Shown: positions 1-15,292, counted from the stretch's first letter. The stretch is 32,258 bases of DNA from Saccoglossus kowalevskii (GCF_000003605.2 NW_003142798.1:386390-418647); one strand, 5' to 3'. Program-made: numbers and translations. Notes: generated by a model from the letters alone, not told the origin.

Positions 1-534
1 GCATTATACAATGAACGAATGGCCACCATATGCCAGATTTCAGGGGATTTTAATTTGTTGTAATAAATAAAACAGCAAAATATTGGGGTTTCAGAAAACT
101 GCATTGAAATGCAATGTGAAAACTAAAGGTCAAACAATCACAATTTTTGTTGAGATCGATCATGCGATGGAACCTTAGAAAAATTATAATGCATACTACC
201 ATGGGAGTTGGCACATTAAATTACCTGCGAGAGGCTAATATCAAGACTTTGTCTCAAAAACTGACAGTGTATTTACACTTCACCCAGGTCCTCGGCAAGT
301 TGTGACACCCCCCCCCCCCCTCAACCTCTCACTTGACAAAACTGGATTTCAATAGATGGCGTCCACTGGAGAACTCTGCCCCAATCGACCTTTTTTCACT
401 TGTGATTTAATGTACAAAGTTGCTGTATATTGTATATTTCAGTAAAGGTAAATTCCAAATCTAATAATCTGACTAATCTTGCTCGTACATTTATCTGCAT
501 CATGTTATGCCATTTGTTTGACAGATACAGTATA
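1..534. other. Left flank, no gene seen
   Basis: AT-rich DNA with no open frame of note. It holds a C homopolymer of about 12 bases near 308-319. I see no conserved protein segment on either strand. Confidence 0.6.
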
Positions 535-725
535 CTGTAAAATACTTTATTTTAGCTGGAATTAATTTTTCGCTGAAATAATATTTTGTATGGAATTTAT
601 TTTCACTGATTTCTGAACAGTTGAATGTGAAATATATGAAAAAAGGTATATTCGCTGGATTTTATTTTCACTGAATTATTCCTTCAGCAAAAATTAATTC
701 TAAGCGAAAATAAAGTATTTCACAG
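535..725 (+). mobile_element. TA-flanked MITE, family A, copy 1
   Basis: A 191-bp element with inverted ends CTGTAAAATACTTTATTTT / AAATAAAGTATTTCACAG, flanked on both sides by TA. The interior repeats fragments such as GGAATTTATTTTCACTGA and TTCGCTGGATTTTATTTTCA. It is the same family as 2700-2910, 11573-11780 and 12705-12912. A TA duplication plus short inverted repeats and no coding capacity suggests a Tc1/mariner-type non-autonomous element; that class is inferred. Confidence 0.8.
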
Positions 726-1279
726 TATATAAAAGATGCATGCCCTTATCTAATAAATCCTTGTTAAAACAATTACACACAACCAAATCAAACAAAACCA
801 AGCCTTTTATTTCTAGTGCAGTAATTGACAATGAAGTAGCTTTTATAAAAGCCGACACTAGTGAATGAGAACAAAAATTACAGCTGTGTAATAATTACCA
901 GTAAATTTCTACAAGATTACCAACAAGAAGGGATCTAAGAAATGCCGATGATAAAAACGTGCCACACATGGGTGATTTGATTGCAATAACTAGAGTCCCA
1001 TATTCTTAGTTTCTTCAGTGCTATGTCTATGGAACACCATATTATTTCACAAACCAACTTGTATTATGCACTGTTTCACTTTATTACGAGAATAAAACTC
1101 TTGTACACCACTCAACCTAAAAAGACAAATAAAAGTAATTTAGTCCAAAATGATGAAGGGAAACTTTCCCTTTCATCTTCCCTTGCAAATATTATATTGA
1201 ATGAACAAACAATACATGCACATCATACATTAGAATGCATATAATAAAACCCTGATCAATGCAACATTCAAAAAGTAGC

Positions 1280-1866
1280 GCCAGAGCTATGTCAGGATCC
1301 AGAAGCTGATGTTTGATTATGATGATTTTTTTAACATAAAATGATTTACATTCAGTCATTTTTTATCCGTTCGCCATTTTTAATCAGATCGTCAAACCAA
1401 TATATCTGTATATCTATGACATGACGTATAATGAATATATAAAATTTGAACATAATCAGTCAAAGCATGTTGGAGATATAGCTCTAGAACCACTTTCATT
1501 AAAACAAAAAGGCTGCCAATCAGCCATTTTGAATCTGATGTGAAAAACTAAATTATGTGCATCAGGGACCCATGACTAGTGTATGTACCAAGTTTAAATG
1601 AAATCCATCAACAAATGAGTGAGATCTGGTTTAAGAATGACAGAAATGCTTGATTTTTGATGATTTTTTTTTAGGACAAAAATGGCCACCATTTGGCCAT
1701 TTTGAATCAAATCTGAAAAATAAAATGACGCGACTCCCATAATATTCAATGTATGTACCAAGTTTGAACAAAACCATTTGTAAACAGTCGAGATCCGGGT
1801 CCAGAATGCCAGAAATGCTCGATTTTGATTTTCAGCACAAAAATGGCTGCCATTCAGCCATCTACA
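1280..1866 (+). repeat. Imperfect tandem repeat, ~150-175 bp units
   Basis: Three to four diverged copies of a unit containing GCCATTTTGAATC recur at about 1373, 1523, 1696 and 1857 (spacings about 150, 173 and 161). Each is preceded by AAAAATGGCTGCCAT-like sequence and followed by an ATGTACCAAGTTTGA-like block. The array ends just downstream of the NDUFAB1 stop codon, so it may lie in the 3' UTR. No protein is encoded. Confidence 0.75.
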
Positions 1867-1894
1867 AGATACAAATTACTTACTTATAATACTT

Positions 1895-4985
<3,091 letters not shown>

Positions 4986-5459
4986 GTTGGAAATCTAGGT
5001 TCAGAAGTTGAGGTGAGTACGCCCTCAAGCTACTGGCATTCGGACACGTGGTGGCGCTATTATGCAAAAAATTGCAGATGGGTCGAAGCATACACAGAAT
5101 TCGATTCGTTGAAAATACCTGTCTACTTATTAAATAGGCTGGTTGATATGTCTGTCTGTTAGGGTTGGGTGACCAATCGTACACAATCTTGTAAGTAGCT
5201 TCACACTGACTCACAAATTATGGTATTGTCCACGTTTTATAATACATGTATAAAAAATAAAATACGGACACATAAATAGAGGATAAATAACACATGAACA
5301 AATCACAGTCCATCTATCCCCGTCTACAAACGAAATGAAATATATTGTACCAATGCTTGTAGCGGATAAATAACATGTTGATAACCTTCCAACAAGTATT
5401 CCAGAAGTTATACCATCACCATCCATGATGCGACCAAAAATTAGCTTGCATATAATTAA

Positions 5460-6301
5460 AGGGAACCTCAATCCAAACAACATAATGACCCCTAAAGAAA
5501 AAGCTCCACAAATGTAGGAGAATGCAATTTACACTTTTTTTATAACAGTTTTCATTCTCTAGATATTCAACTTTTCATCGTTAATAAGTAGTCAGCCATC
5601 TTGATTCTCAAGCAAAGGATTATGGTAAAGTATGACATCATAGAATCAGTTGTCAGAAATTGAGAAAATTATTTCATCTATAACATGAGAAATACTGATG
5701 CGAATTAGTTCAAATTTTCGTTGTACATATTACTCATGTATATAATTATAGTAATGGAAATGGGAATTTTACAAATACCACATAAAGTGAAAATATTGTT
5801 GAAAACGTTAAAAAAATAAAAATCAATATTTTAGTTGTGAAATATAGAATGTCACTTTTTTGTCCCCTTTTTGCACTCAACATGTGATATATCACCTATA
5901 TAACTTACTCACGTTATTAAATTGTATACAATATAAGGAAATTTTAGTATTTGGTAGAAAAACATAAAAATAAATATTTTCAGTTCTGTTTCCATGACAA
6001 CTATTTTATAAGCATGGATGGCACCAGTACATGTATGCTACCAATTTCTAAACTTTCAGCCAATTTGAAGTTCAACTTTTGAAGTTATAGATGAAATCAT
6101 TTTCTCAATTTCTGACAACAGATTCTATGATGTCATACTTTACCCATAATCCTTTGCTTGAAAATCAAGATGGCTGACTACGTAATACTGATGAAAAGTG
6201 GAATACCTAGAGAATGAAAAGTAATACAACAAATTGCATTCTCCTACATTTGTGGAGCTTTTTCTTTAGGGGTCATTATGTTGTTTGGATTGAGGTTCCC
6301 T
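5460..6301. mobile_element. Foldback transposon with ~225-bp inverted arms, TTAA target duplication
   Basis: An 842-bp element flanked by TTAA at 5456-5459 and 6302-6305. The ends read AGGGAACCTCAATCCAAACA and its exact complement. The arms (about 5460-5690 and 6070-6301) are roughly 90% identical inverted copies, with the first 70 bp essentially perfect. The middle (about 5690-6070) is AT-rich and non-coding. The TTAA duplication points to a piggyBac-type mobilising transposase, but no transposase is encoded here. Confidence 0.88.
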
Positions 6302-6305
6302 TTAA

Positions 6306-7142
6306 ATTAGAAGTCTGCATGCATATGTGTCGATAGCCATACTAACATCAAGAAATACAGAAGTTATTTGGGGGTGTTGTCGATTGATTTCAACACGTTC
6401 TAACCACCAAAAATTTTTAGTATGACCGAATTACGTCATTTACTCTTTAATTGGTACTGAAACTTGCGTTATTTATGCGTATGTTGTGGAAACTGCAATC
6501 TCAAACCTGATAAAATTAGTGGTCTGAGCTTTTATGGCATTTATTTTTGAAGAATAATACATGTATCAATATTAACATAAATATTGGAAGGCATCGCCAT
6601 TTTGATTTCACAAACACTTTTATATGTATTATCCTAAAATGCAGACGTATTTTGGAACAAACTATCTTTAAAATTATACTTTCAACCATCCGACTATTTT
6701 AGCACACTTTGAACTTTCCAAATAATATATTTGCCGTTTTGATAGTTTCACAAAGAATAACAGAGACAGAAACATTTGAAAGAAATAAGTCATTGTTCTA
6801 CATGGACAAGCTGATTGAGCAACACACAGAATAGCGATATATGCAGTCAAAATGTGAAATAATTGACACTTATTCGTAAAATCCAGCAATGGTGTTGTAA
6901 TATTATATTATATTATATTATAGTGAATTATTACATTCTCATTCAATCAGTGCACGTTTTAATTTGCATAAGTGGGTGGTCAAAACACTGTCACCGTGAC
7001 ATTCAGATATGATTGAATCTCAGATTACTATAGTAGTCTAAGATTGAAGGCAAGCAGCGCAGTTTGGACATAAACAATGGTGAGTGCAAAACAAAAGGTA
7101 TTCACAAATAGTTATGAATTTGCTTTAAATTCGTAATTTATG
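6306..7142. other. No gene seen; short AT microsatellite
   Basis: AT-rich DNA. A (TATTA)n microsatellite lies near 6898-6922 and a 13-bp palindrome TGTCACCGTGACA at 6989-7001. Short open frames show no recognisable protein. Confidence 0.5.
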
Positions 7143-7290
7143 TTAAAGCAGGAAAGTCGTCACCTGCGCACACAGCAGGTGGCCAAAGCGTATCGTTGTT
7201 TACAAACAAGCGTCGTGAGCAAAGCAACCATAACATGTTGAAAAGGAAAAGGCCTCCTTCCTGTTAGTGCGACATCTAGGGTCAGCTTTG
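7143..7290 (+). mobile_element. TTAA-type MITE, family C, degraded copy
   Basis: Begins TTAAAGC and shares GTCACCTGCGCA, then a CAGxTGGC block and TTGTTTACAAACAAGCGTC, with the intact element at 26125-26281. The right end is not cleanly matched, so the end coordinate is approximate. Confidence 0.55.
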
Positions 7291-10200
7291 CTGTCTCAGT
7301 CATTTATGTTTTTCCTAAACTGTTCTGTAATTCTTGATTTAGCACTTAGTTCTCATTTGCCTTTATACTAATTACTTTACTCATTACTTTATCAAATTTG
7401 GTGGAGTTTTAATAAAAAAAAAAGTTTTGCCATCAGAGAGCTGTTTTACTTTGTGTGAAAAGGGTAAATGCATGGAGGTAAAACTCTATGGTTTATGTAA
7501 TTTATCTATAAACCATGGTAAAGTTTTCTGCTATGCACTGTATATCAAAACTTCAGTATTTCACAGCACCATTAACCTTATTTAAATAAGAATCTTGTAA
7601 ATAAATAAATTATACATATTTTTTTTATTATTGTTATAATTTTGTTTTTATTACTTGTTTTATTTGACAAATTTTTCATCTGAATTTTTTATTGTGGCTG
7701 TGTACACCAGAAACTGTAAAATCGGTAACCAGGACCTCTATCTATATCTAATTTCAGGCAGATTGCTGCAATTCTAAAGTGAAGACAGGTTGAAATGGCT
7801 TTTTTTTTTATTATTTGCAACAGATTCCGTAAAAGAGCAACATTTCTAAAATGCAGTGTTCCAGACAACCTAATTTGATTCCATTGGTGCATGGCATTCT
7901 CATTCCAAAACAATTCAACTCCATTGTTGGTGACTGTAAAATAAACAGTATGTCACAGTATTCCAAACCTGAGATACAAAATCTCTCTCCAAATCACAAT
8001 TTCACGTCACGGTACTGACAGGATTACATTCCAACTACAGAGGCAGCAAAAAAAAAACTTGAGCCACTGTGTGTATTTGTTCTAATAACCGTAACCATGG
8101 TATTTTTGTATGGAGGACTCCTGTGACGCGGGTGAACAATACACATAGACCAGTTTATATTTGAAATAGTAGTCAGATATTCATGTTCACCACTAAAAAC
8201 ATATTTATTACAATATTTAACATAATTTAGTACAAGTTTTATAACAATAAGTTTACAAAACAAGATTCTGCGCACTTGTGTCATGCTATTTTTCAGTCAC
8301 TCACACTCCCTATGGAATGTATTTATATACAGAACACAGTAATAAAACAAGTGGGAGGGACAAGCAGTCTAATAGAGGATTCCCAATCCCCATAATATTT
8401 GTTATATTATCAGAAACTATAGTGCAATGTTGCAATTAACTTCACATCTATTTAACTTTTCACATGACAACTGTATACATAAGTTTTAGCAAATTTTCAA
8501 CAAAGCAATACAAAATCGAAGGTATTATTCCCTTTTAAAGTCGAAAACTATCTCTGTGACACCAAAGAAACACACAGTGTAAGCATTTTAGTCTTTTCAT
8601 CACCGTTTCCTTTTTTTCATCACAAAATATTCCCATTCATAGTCTGCAATTTCCTTCATAAGATTGGGACAAAAATAGCAAAATTTTTGGAGATAAAATT
8701 TAAAATTGACTCAAAAACATGTCTATAGACCCCCCCCCCCCAAATTCCAAAAGGCAGCAATTTTGGGGGCAAATTGTGTAACTTCGTAAAGGCGATAGTT
8801 TTAAATCGAAAATTGTGACCTCTAAAAACAGACATAAAAATAGATTGTTAGAAATGTCTAATTCCCTTTCATTACATTATAGAGCATGATGTGTATTTTT
8901 CCCAATTCAAAATTTTGAGGTTTCACAAAAAAAATAAGCTGTCATTAAGGTATGTCAACATTAGTTCCTCATTTTTAGTAAAGATATTCAACATTTTTTT
9001 CCTGCAATTCTCCAATTACAATAAACACATTTTTCAGTTTTCCATCTGGATAAAACCTCACAAAATATAACATTTTTAAAAACCTGTATATAACCATACT
9101 TACGAATGATTTACAAAACTACATTGATTCTTTCATAAGAAAAAATCTCAACCCATTGAGTGCCATAATTTTTTCTCACAAACTTTTGAAGAAACATTTT
9201 TCAATTTGTCTTTATTTTTCTGTATAAATTTTGGTTCAAATGGAGATAATGTCCCAATGGCTAAATGAATTGTTCAAATCATTTTTGTAAAAATATGAAA
9301 TAAATTATTCGAGTTTATTTTGTGAGGAATGCCATTCATAGGGTTAAATATTTTTGGCTTGAATAATTCACAATTTTTCTGACTTGTGAATCATTCCCTT
9401 TCAACAATGATTCATGAACACAGGGAACAAAGAAACAAAAATATCTGGCAGTACAAAAAAATAAAAGGTGCTTCAGATACAACATACATTAATCCTACAT
9501 TTTTTTTTGAAAAATAAAATACTTATAATTTGCCAGACCTTAAAAGAATACACATTTTTCAAAAAACTTGAATGCTGTTATGAATATTTCTTGATTAAAA
9601 CAGAAATAATATCTCTAAACATAAAAGATAATTTGCACAAAATAGAAACCAATCAATTTTAACATAAAGTCAAACTTTTTTTTCATAACTCATGATACAA
9701 TAATTGGAAATATATACACAATATTAATTTTATACATTCCTTATATATTCGGTCTATACTAAAATTAGAACATAAATAATCATGCTCAATTTGTCTAAAT
9801 TCACAAAGTCAAAGTAGCATGATTTCATTGTATGTTTCTAAACTATTCCACGAAACATCTAATTTAGTTATTAGTATGCTCTTATGTAAATATGCCACTG
9901 AGAAAATCAACAAAGTGACTGTATTGTGAGTGTTTCCATGATTGGTTGATGGTCACCCAATCAGTGTGAAGGCTTGATCCGATTGGTTCATCAGAGTGTA
10001 TACAATTACATCACATAAAAGATACAATTTACAAAACGTACATATACAATGATACAGACAAGTATCTCAGCACCAGTAATGTAACTTGACACTTGTAGTT
10101 CTCACACCTTTTCACCTCTAGTTTTACAATAGACTACAGAAAAAAATTCTTCAATGGTTCATGGTGGTTTTACACAAACATTGTTTTTCCCAGACAAACA

Positions 10201-11572
10201 TCAAATATAATTTTAGCATGAACTGACAGTAAATATGGTAACTGACAAAATTCACTCTACTTTTTCCATAACATTTAAAATTAAATTCTGTATTTTAAGA
10301 ATAAATCCATATGGAATAATCTACAAAAAGCAGTGAAATCAACACAATAATCATATTTCTCGGTATCATAAAATTGGGCAGTCAAGCCACATTATTTTAA
10401 AGGGCAAATAATGATTAATTTCATACAATTATTTTTCTCATGACCAAGAGAACTGATTTTTAAGTTGGGAAACCTTTAGAAATCTGTAACATTAGTTCAA
10501 ACACTGAGTATAAGAATAGTCAGTCATCTATAAAAAAAAAATCAATCATGCCTAGCCATACATGAAAGCACCTATTATAAAATGTGCATACTAATTGTAT
10601 GCTAATGATCAATGTCACCACAATTAACATCACCTATGGTAAACGCCTGATTTAATACCTAAATGTAATTACCATAGTGATGCAATTTTAAAATTAGTTA
10701 AAATGAGTTACACTAAATAAAAAATACACTGTAAAGTATCCAAATAAAGTTGCTTTAGCATGTGCAAAGAAAAAAGTTTTAAAAAAATAAAAATAATGGC
10801 AGAGAACAAAATGTAATGTGCTCAGTACTAAAAAAGGTTAATTAATGTTTTGGAATTTTCTCAACATGATATTCATCCCAGTGACTATGATTTCTAGAGT
10901 CACTGCTCTAAGCTTAGCATAAAATAAACATAATTAGTGGAGATCATTATATCTATGTTAACAATTGTGATATGATCTATTTATATTAAATATTAAAATA
11001 ACAAAAATCCCTTATTACTAGCAATATACATTCTGGGTCAATTTGAAGCAGTGTTGGTGCATAGGGATTCTTAATTATATACAGTATGTATGTTTGTGAC
11101 CTGTGACCCCTGACCTTTCTGAATCTGATTAGACTTAGAGTGACAGATGAAATACTGAAACCAAGGTCAAGTGTAAATACTCATATCTCCATTCTATATT
11201 ACAGCAAAACATACAACACATGGTACAACATGGATCAGAGTGTAATCAACACATACAAATATTTATTTTTTTATGTTTTTATACCAAGTATTATACTTTG
11301 CTATATTAGAGAAAAAGGAATATTCACTGGGTTAAATTTTTAAATTCTGATGTTTATGTTAATTTGCATACTAAACAGGGAATTAATTTAGCATTAGATT
11401 TCACTGAAGCAAAATATGTAAATAATTATTAAAGCCTTATAATACAGCAGTCAAAATGGAGCCATTTTGATCCAGTATTTACTGGAGTGAACAATTATGA
11501 ATTATTAGTTTACTTTTAAAATCATTTAATAAATGAACTGACATCCATAATACAGATATGTGCATTTATATA
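7291..11572. other. AT-rich gene-free stretch
   Basis: 4.3 kb with no convincing exon. Visible are a hairpin at about 7482-7529 (two inverted copies of ATAAACCAT), a C12 run near 8731-8742 and many A or T homopolymers. A palindrome lies at about 10629-10683 (CACCTATGGTAA / TTACCATAGTG). The open frames here are short and low-complexity. Confidence 0.5.
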
Positions 11573-11780
11573 CTGTAGAATACTTTATTTTCGCTTGGAA
11601 TTTATTTTCGCTATTTTCGCTGAAGGGATGTTCCCGTGAAAATAAAATCCAGTGAATATACTTTTTTTCCTATATTTCACATTAAACTCATCAAAAATCA
11701 GTGAAATTAAATTCCACACAAAACGCCCGAAAAGCCTTTTCAGCGAAAATTAATTCCAGAGAAAATATAGTATTCCACAG
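11573..11780 (-). mobile_element. TA-flanked MITE, family A, copy 3
   Basis: Ends CTGTAGAATACTTTATTTTC and GTATTCCACAG, with TA on the left. The interior blocks are those of copy 2 in the same orientation. 208 bp and non-coding. Confidence 0.8.
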
Positions 11781-12030
11781 AATTTGGTTCAGTAAAGTTT
11801 GCTAAATTAACATGTTTACAGACAAACCTGTAAACTGAAGTCTAATTGTATGTGCCCCACAACATGAAAACAGATGTACCACTGAATTGAACACCATAAT
11901 TTTTTTGACTAAAATTTTGACGTAACATTTTATGTAATAATCTAAAATTCATTTATTAATTAATTTTTTGCTAAATAAACATAATTTTCTTTGGCTACAT
12001 CAGATTTTTTATAACAATCATGCATGTCTT

Positions 12031-12226
12031 TTTCGCGAGCATCTCTTTTTCGCGAATTTAGCGAGAGAATTGATTCGCTAATTCAAGATGTCGCTAATGA
12101 CTTTATTATCAATTCAAAATGGCCACCAAACAAAGGAATCAACAATGACAAGAGAAATTCGCTAAATCAACATTTCGCTATTACGTCATTTTACCACAAT
12201 TCGCTAAAATTGCATGCCGCTTTTTA
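12031..12226. repeat. Cluster of TTCGCTAA-type motifs
   Basis: Within 200 bp, TTCGCTAA, TCGCTAAT or TTCGCGAA variants occur at least six times, including an inverted pair TTCGCGAATTTAGCGA at about 12049-12064. The left part has CATGCATGTC and the right TGCATGCCGC. The spacing is irregular. This is probably a non-autonomous element or its remains; an overlapping 67-codon open frame looks fortuitous. Confidence 0.5.
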
Positions 12227-12704
12227 AACATGTTTTACAGTAGTTTGTGAAAGATTACAAAGTTTACTTGGCATTCATACGACCAAATATGGCTAACTGA
12301 ATTTTGAACAAACCATCATCAAAGAAAAGTTCCATTTGCGATGGCAATAATGCTCAAATCTACACAGCGCTATAAAGCATGGTAACAAACTGTAGCAATC
12401 TCTAATGCATTATTTAGTTTGGTGCCAACATGTGACGCAATAATATTTGATTTCTTGCAGTACAAACATATACATGTAGTATCACCAACAAAACAAGTAA
12501 CACAGTAGCAGTCTCTTATCAACCCACAAGGACATCATTTCAAGGAACTACAGTGTACCTGCTTCATGTTTGATTAAAACATGTTTGTACCAAGGAGTGA
12601 AATACTACAGTGAATGTCACCTGACCTCTTGCCACAGATGCATTAAATCTTTCGTATCAATGTAAATAAATAAAACACATCTTAGGTGCCAACAAATAAA
12701 ACTA

Positions 12705-12912
12705 CTGTAAAATACTTTATTTTAGCTGGAATTTATTTTCGCTGAAAAGACCTTTTGGGTGTTTTGTATGGAATTTATTTTCACTGATTTCTGACAAGTT
12801 GAATCTAAAATATAGGAAAAAGGGTATATTCACTGGATTTTATTTTCACTGAATCATTCCTTCAGCGAAAATAGCGAAAATTAATTCCAAGCGAAAATAA
12901 AGTATTTTACAG
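12705..12912 (+). mobile_element. TA-flanked MITE, family A, copy 4 (best preserved)
   Basis: 208 bp with near-perfect inverted termini CTGTAAAATACTTTATTTT / AAAATAAAGTATTTTACAG, flanked by TA on both sides. It is in the same orientation as copy 1 and opposite to copy 3, about 0.9 kb away. The well-matched ends make it the best reference copy in this window. Confidence 0.88.
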
Positions 12913-13383
12913 TAACAAATGTTAAACAAAAATGTTGTCAATGTGGGAACATTAGTTTTGTTTTCCACTATAGTTGGTTTGTAATTGAATTATTTACAGA
13001 CAAGTGATAGAATACATTGGCACCAGACGTCAAACGAGGGTGGAGGACACTCTAAACCATTTAATTTTAGCTCTTTGAAATTTCTGTAATATTATTATTT
13101 CAATTTGAGGGGGTTAGTGAAGCCAAAATTGCAGGTGAGTTACTGTGTCTCTTTGTCCTGAGAACCCCAGTGACATATTCACTAAAACAACATTTTGCAT
13201 TTTTTTCAGAAATATTTGTCACAAAATTAGTGCAGTTTACAGTGATCTAACCTGCCCTACTAAGCAAATGTTCAATACATCATGTGCTGATGCAGCTATA
13301 TACTATTCATATCGATTATCCATGGACGCTTTCGGCTAAGATGTGTTAAAATGTACGAACAACATTTCTATTATGTTTTTTTT

Positions 13384-13389
13384 TTTATT
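13384..13389 (-). terminator. AATAAA overlapping the Kelch stop codon
   Basis: On the coding strand the last Glu codon, the TAA stop and the next base make AATAAA, which runs into 11 consecutive A bases (13386-13376). If it is used, the transcript has almost no 3' UTR. It could equally be an A-rich accident, with true cleavage further downstream. Confidence 0.35.
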
Positions 13390-15292
13390 CCTCTGAAGAG
13401 TCGCTATCATCACTTTCAGCAGGGTACAGATAGTTAATGTTCAGCCCTGCAACTACAAATTGTACATCCACTCGTACGCTATATGGAAATGAAAATGAAT
13501 GACTCAGATTCCATTTGTCTTCACTGTTACTATACTGGTACAATGAAAAGACTGCGTTATCATCGTCATCTTCCTCGTCATCCTCGTGCTTCACTAACAC
13601 GTGCAGTTTGCTGTCAATCACCATCACTTTTGGGCGACAGGTAAAATGTAGGAAGTCTCCACTGCGGATTGGTATTGACGTTATTCTATGCCATCGCTTT
13701 GCATTTGGGTCGTACACCTGCACTGGAATTCCGCTTTTAGGGAGATTATAACCAGCCACGAAGTACAGCTCATCCTGGAACACAGTTGCGCTTGGAACCA
13801 ATAAACAGCCACCACTCGGTAACCTTGCCGACCACATACTGGCTTCCGTATCAAATGATAGAAATGTGTCTCCTTGGATTACATAGATACAAGAGCCGTA
13901 TACAATTGCACATAATGGACTCAGCCCAGCTGGCATTGAGGTGACGTATTTCCATTGGTTATTCTTCAAATCATATCCTTCTATAACATCAAGATGCTGC
14001 CCTCCTCTTCCCATACCCCCTATAGCATAGACATGAGAATCTGTACAAACTAAATGCAGGTCAAATCGTTCAGTTAACATCGGTGCACGCTTGTGCCACC
14101 TATCATGTGTGTGCTCGTAAATGTAGACATCTCTCTGTGGTCGCAGTCCCAAGTCTTGTGAAGTATAAGAATCCTCGCTTCCAGAATGGTCATCAACGAG
14201 ACAGCCCCCCGCCACGACTAAATCATTCAGCTTTGTCACCACGACACCATAGTCCCACAGTCCTCTAGGTGGTGCTGCCATGGTAAATATCTCATTTGAC
14301 TTTATACTGAAACAAGGCACCCTATGTACCTCATCTGGATCAAAATTTGGACTGGAGCCAAAACACACTATCATGCTACTCTCGCCCATTCCAAGTCTGG
14401 GTTTAACGCTTCTTGGAAGACCATTTTCACTCAGCCTTGCAAGATATTGTATACTTTCAGGTGATTTTCGAATCAGTTCGTTCTGTCGCAGCGACTGCAC
14501 GACCGTTGTATCAACCATCAATGAAAAGCGAACTTGCTGGATAATTTCTAGCAGAAACTTCACTCGAGTGGTGTCACGTGAATCAAACTCAAGCCACCTC
14601 CTGGCAGCATCGTAGACCTGTTCCTCTCGTTGTACATTCAGATTATCACTTGCCAGAATTAAAGATAGCTCAGAACCGTGTAGTTCCATAAATTCATCAG
14701 TTTGCGACAATGACTGGAAATTCTGTTCAATAAGTTCCTTGGTCACGCGCTTCAGCCACGTTGAGTTGTATGAACAAGCAAAGCTGAAGAGGGCCACACA
14801 GTTTGTCAGATCTACATGTGCTGACATAAACTGTGCACAGGCTTCCTGTACAAACTGAATTTGAAACATGTTAGCCGCTATGAATAAGTTCTGTACAGTT
14901 TCCATGGCGAGGTCGAGCTTTGAGGTGTACGCATAATTTATGATTTCGCTCACTGAATGAGCATCAACTTCATGTAAGGTGATCTCATGTTTCTTGCATT
15001 CAGTAAGTCCGCTAGTGAACATAGCTTTGAAGTACGGACTGCACGCCGACAATACTGCTCGGTGACACGGAAACTGTTTGTTCTCTACGCACACAACCAC
15101 GTCGATCAACTCCTTTGAGTCGAACATGGCTTTGAATTGATCGAGAAGACATTTGGCATGCCATGGATTGTCACGTTTGTTTGATATAAAGCCAACTGTA
15201 GTAGGATTCGACATGCTCCTTGCAGTAGTTACGGTAGTTACGGTTTGATTCTTCTTCATTGACGGCAGGGGTGCTGCTGCCGCGGCTGCCAT
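13385..15292 (-). CDS. Kelch-like protein (BTB-BACK-Kelch), intronless
   Basis: 635 residues in one uninterrupted frame. BTB domain about 48-155 (LIDVVVCVENKQFPCHRAVL, SACSPYFKAMF, with the CUL3-contact pattern L-T-E at 96-98). BACK domain about 160-275 (DLTNCVALFSFACSYN, EEQVYDAARRWLEF). Kelch propeller about 300-615: recognisable blades carry DLVVAGG, VYAIGG, IYVIQG and LYFVAG; the outer blades are diverged. Family knowledge: such proteins dimerise and act as substrate receptors of CUL3 ubiquitin ligases in the cytoplasm. The substrate cannot be predicted. The BTB-BACK part resembles the KLHL6/24/35 type, but the low-complexity N-terminus, the acidic insert at 570-579 in the last blades and the acidic tail SDDSDSSEE prevent a firm paralogue call. 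The start ATG has a strong context (A at -3, G at +4). The stop codon overlaps an AATAAA. Confidence 0.95.
   Translation of the reverse strand: MAAAAAAPLPSMKKNQTVTTVTTARSMSNPTTVGFISNKRDNPWHAKCLLDQFKAMFDSKELIDVVVCVENKQFPCHRAVLSACSPYFKAMFTSGLTECKKHEITLHEVDAHSVSEIINYAYTSKLDLAMETVQNLFIAANMFQIQFVQEACAQFMSAHVDLTNCVALFSFACSYNSTWLKRVTKELIEQNFQSLSQTDEFMELHGSELSLILASDNLNVQREEQVYDAARRWLEFDSRDTTRVKFLLEIIQQVRFSLMVDTTVVQSLRQNELIRKSPESIQYLARLSENGLPRSVKPRLGMGESSMIVCFGSSPNFDPDEVHRVPCFSIKSNEIFTMAAPPRGLWDYGVVVTKLNDLVVAGGCLVDDHSGSEDSYTSQDLGLRPQRDVYIYEHTHDRWHKRAPMLTERFDLHLVCTDSHVYAIGGMGRGGQHLDVIEGYDLKNNQWKYVTSMPAGLSPLCAIVYGSCIYVIQGDTFLSFDTEASMWSARLPSGGCLLVPSATVFQDELYFVAGYNLPKSGIPVQVYDPNAKRWHRITSIPIRSGDFLHFTCRPKVMVIDSKLHVLVKHEDDEEDDDDNAVFSLYQYSNSEDKWNLSHSFSFPYSVRVDVQFVVAGLNINYLYPAESDDSDSSEE

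Noticed and set aside
12024-12227. 67-codon open frame MSFSRASLFREFSERIDSL...
   Set aside because: It is produced by the TTCGCTAA repeat cluster; no domain, no splice context and low complexity at DNA level.
13515-13751. Plus-strand frame with a run of nine serines
   Set aside because: It is the antisense of the acidic Asp/Glu stretch of the Kelch protein.
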